Source: JAUUZT01 sp964654015 (GTDB taxonomy: Bacteria; Chloroflexota; Dehalococcoidia; GIF9; AB-539-J10). Taken from it: a stretch of 15,482 nucleotides of DNA. The notes under the pieces were generated by a model. The model did not search any database, was not told where the DNA came from, and saw only the letters and a list, made by a program, of their open reading frames with translations. Location: positions 1-15,482 of the forward strand of contig CAZZHQ010000055.1 of assembly GCA_964654015.1 (NCBI GenBank), in the 5' to 3' direction. This document shows positions 14,302 through 15,482 of the stretch, one piece after another; position 1 is the first letter of the stretch; every line of letters starts with the position of its first letter. A program made the position numbers and the translations under genes.

Positions 14302-15482
<1,181 letters not shown>

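Overview
The window reads as a bacterial chromosome segment. My best guess for the source is an uncultured Chloroflexota of the Dehalococcoidia type. The reasons are indirect. A 23S rRNA gene has its own promoter and no 16S gene or tRNA in front of it, as known for Dehalococcoides. There is a long secreted protein with FN3-like modules and a C-terminal 'GWNLISLPL ... GYWVY' domain of a style I associate with this group. A P-loop kinase resembles a family best known from archaea. Base composition is moderate, promoters are clear sigma70-like, and both ATG and GTG/TTG starts are used. The taxonomic call is inference; no search was run.

Layout. (1) 1-1008: remnant sequence with a short direct repeat, a terminator-like hairpin, then an SDR-family oxidoreductase under its own promoter. 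(2) 1043-2347, minus strand: an acetate/succinate uptake protein (SatP/YaaH) and a MntP-type manganese efflux pump. (3) 2578/2620-3492, plus strand: a cation diffusion facilitator divergent from mntP. A perfect 17-bp palindrome sits on its likely -10 box. (4) 3525-7774, minus strand: a 1028-residue secreted papain-fold (C39-like) cysteine peptidase carrying FN3-like modules, two of them in a perfect 536-bp duplication. Upstream of it is a lipoprotein with a caspase/CHAT-like His/Cys dyad. (5) 7827-8851, minus strand: a translationally coupled pair, a UPF0200-like nucleotide kinase and a dCMP deaminase. (6) 9055-14113, plus strand: a tightly overlapping operon of TetR regulator, ABC ATPase, FtsX-type permease and HlyD-type lipoprotein. 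Its promoter has perfect consensus hexamers and is followed by tandem 16-bp repeats; a strong hairpin terminator closes the operon. (7) 14200 to the window end: a promoter with perfect hexamers and the 5' ~1.18 kb of a 23S rRNA gene, cut by the window edge.

How the parts work together. mntP and the CDF gene form a divergent metal-export locus. Region 4 looks like a surface proteolysis or adhesion locus with two unrelated cysteine-protease folds side by side. The kinase/deaminase pair points to pyrimidine deoxynucleotide metabolism. The TetR operon looks like a self-regulated efflux or lipid/peptide export system. No CRISPR array, intact transposase, tRNA or integrase was seen.
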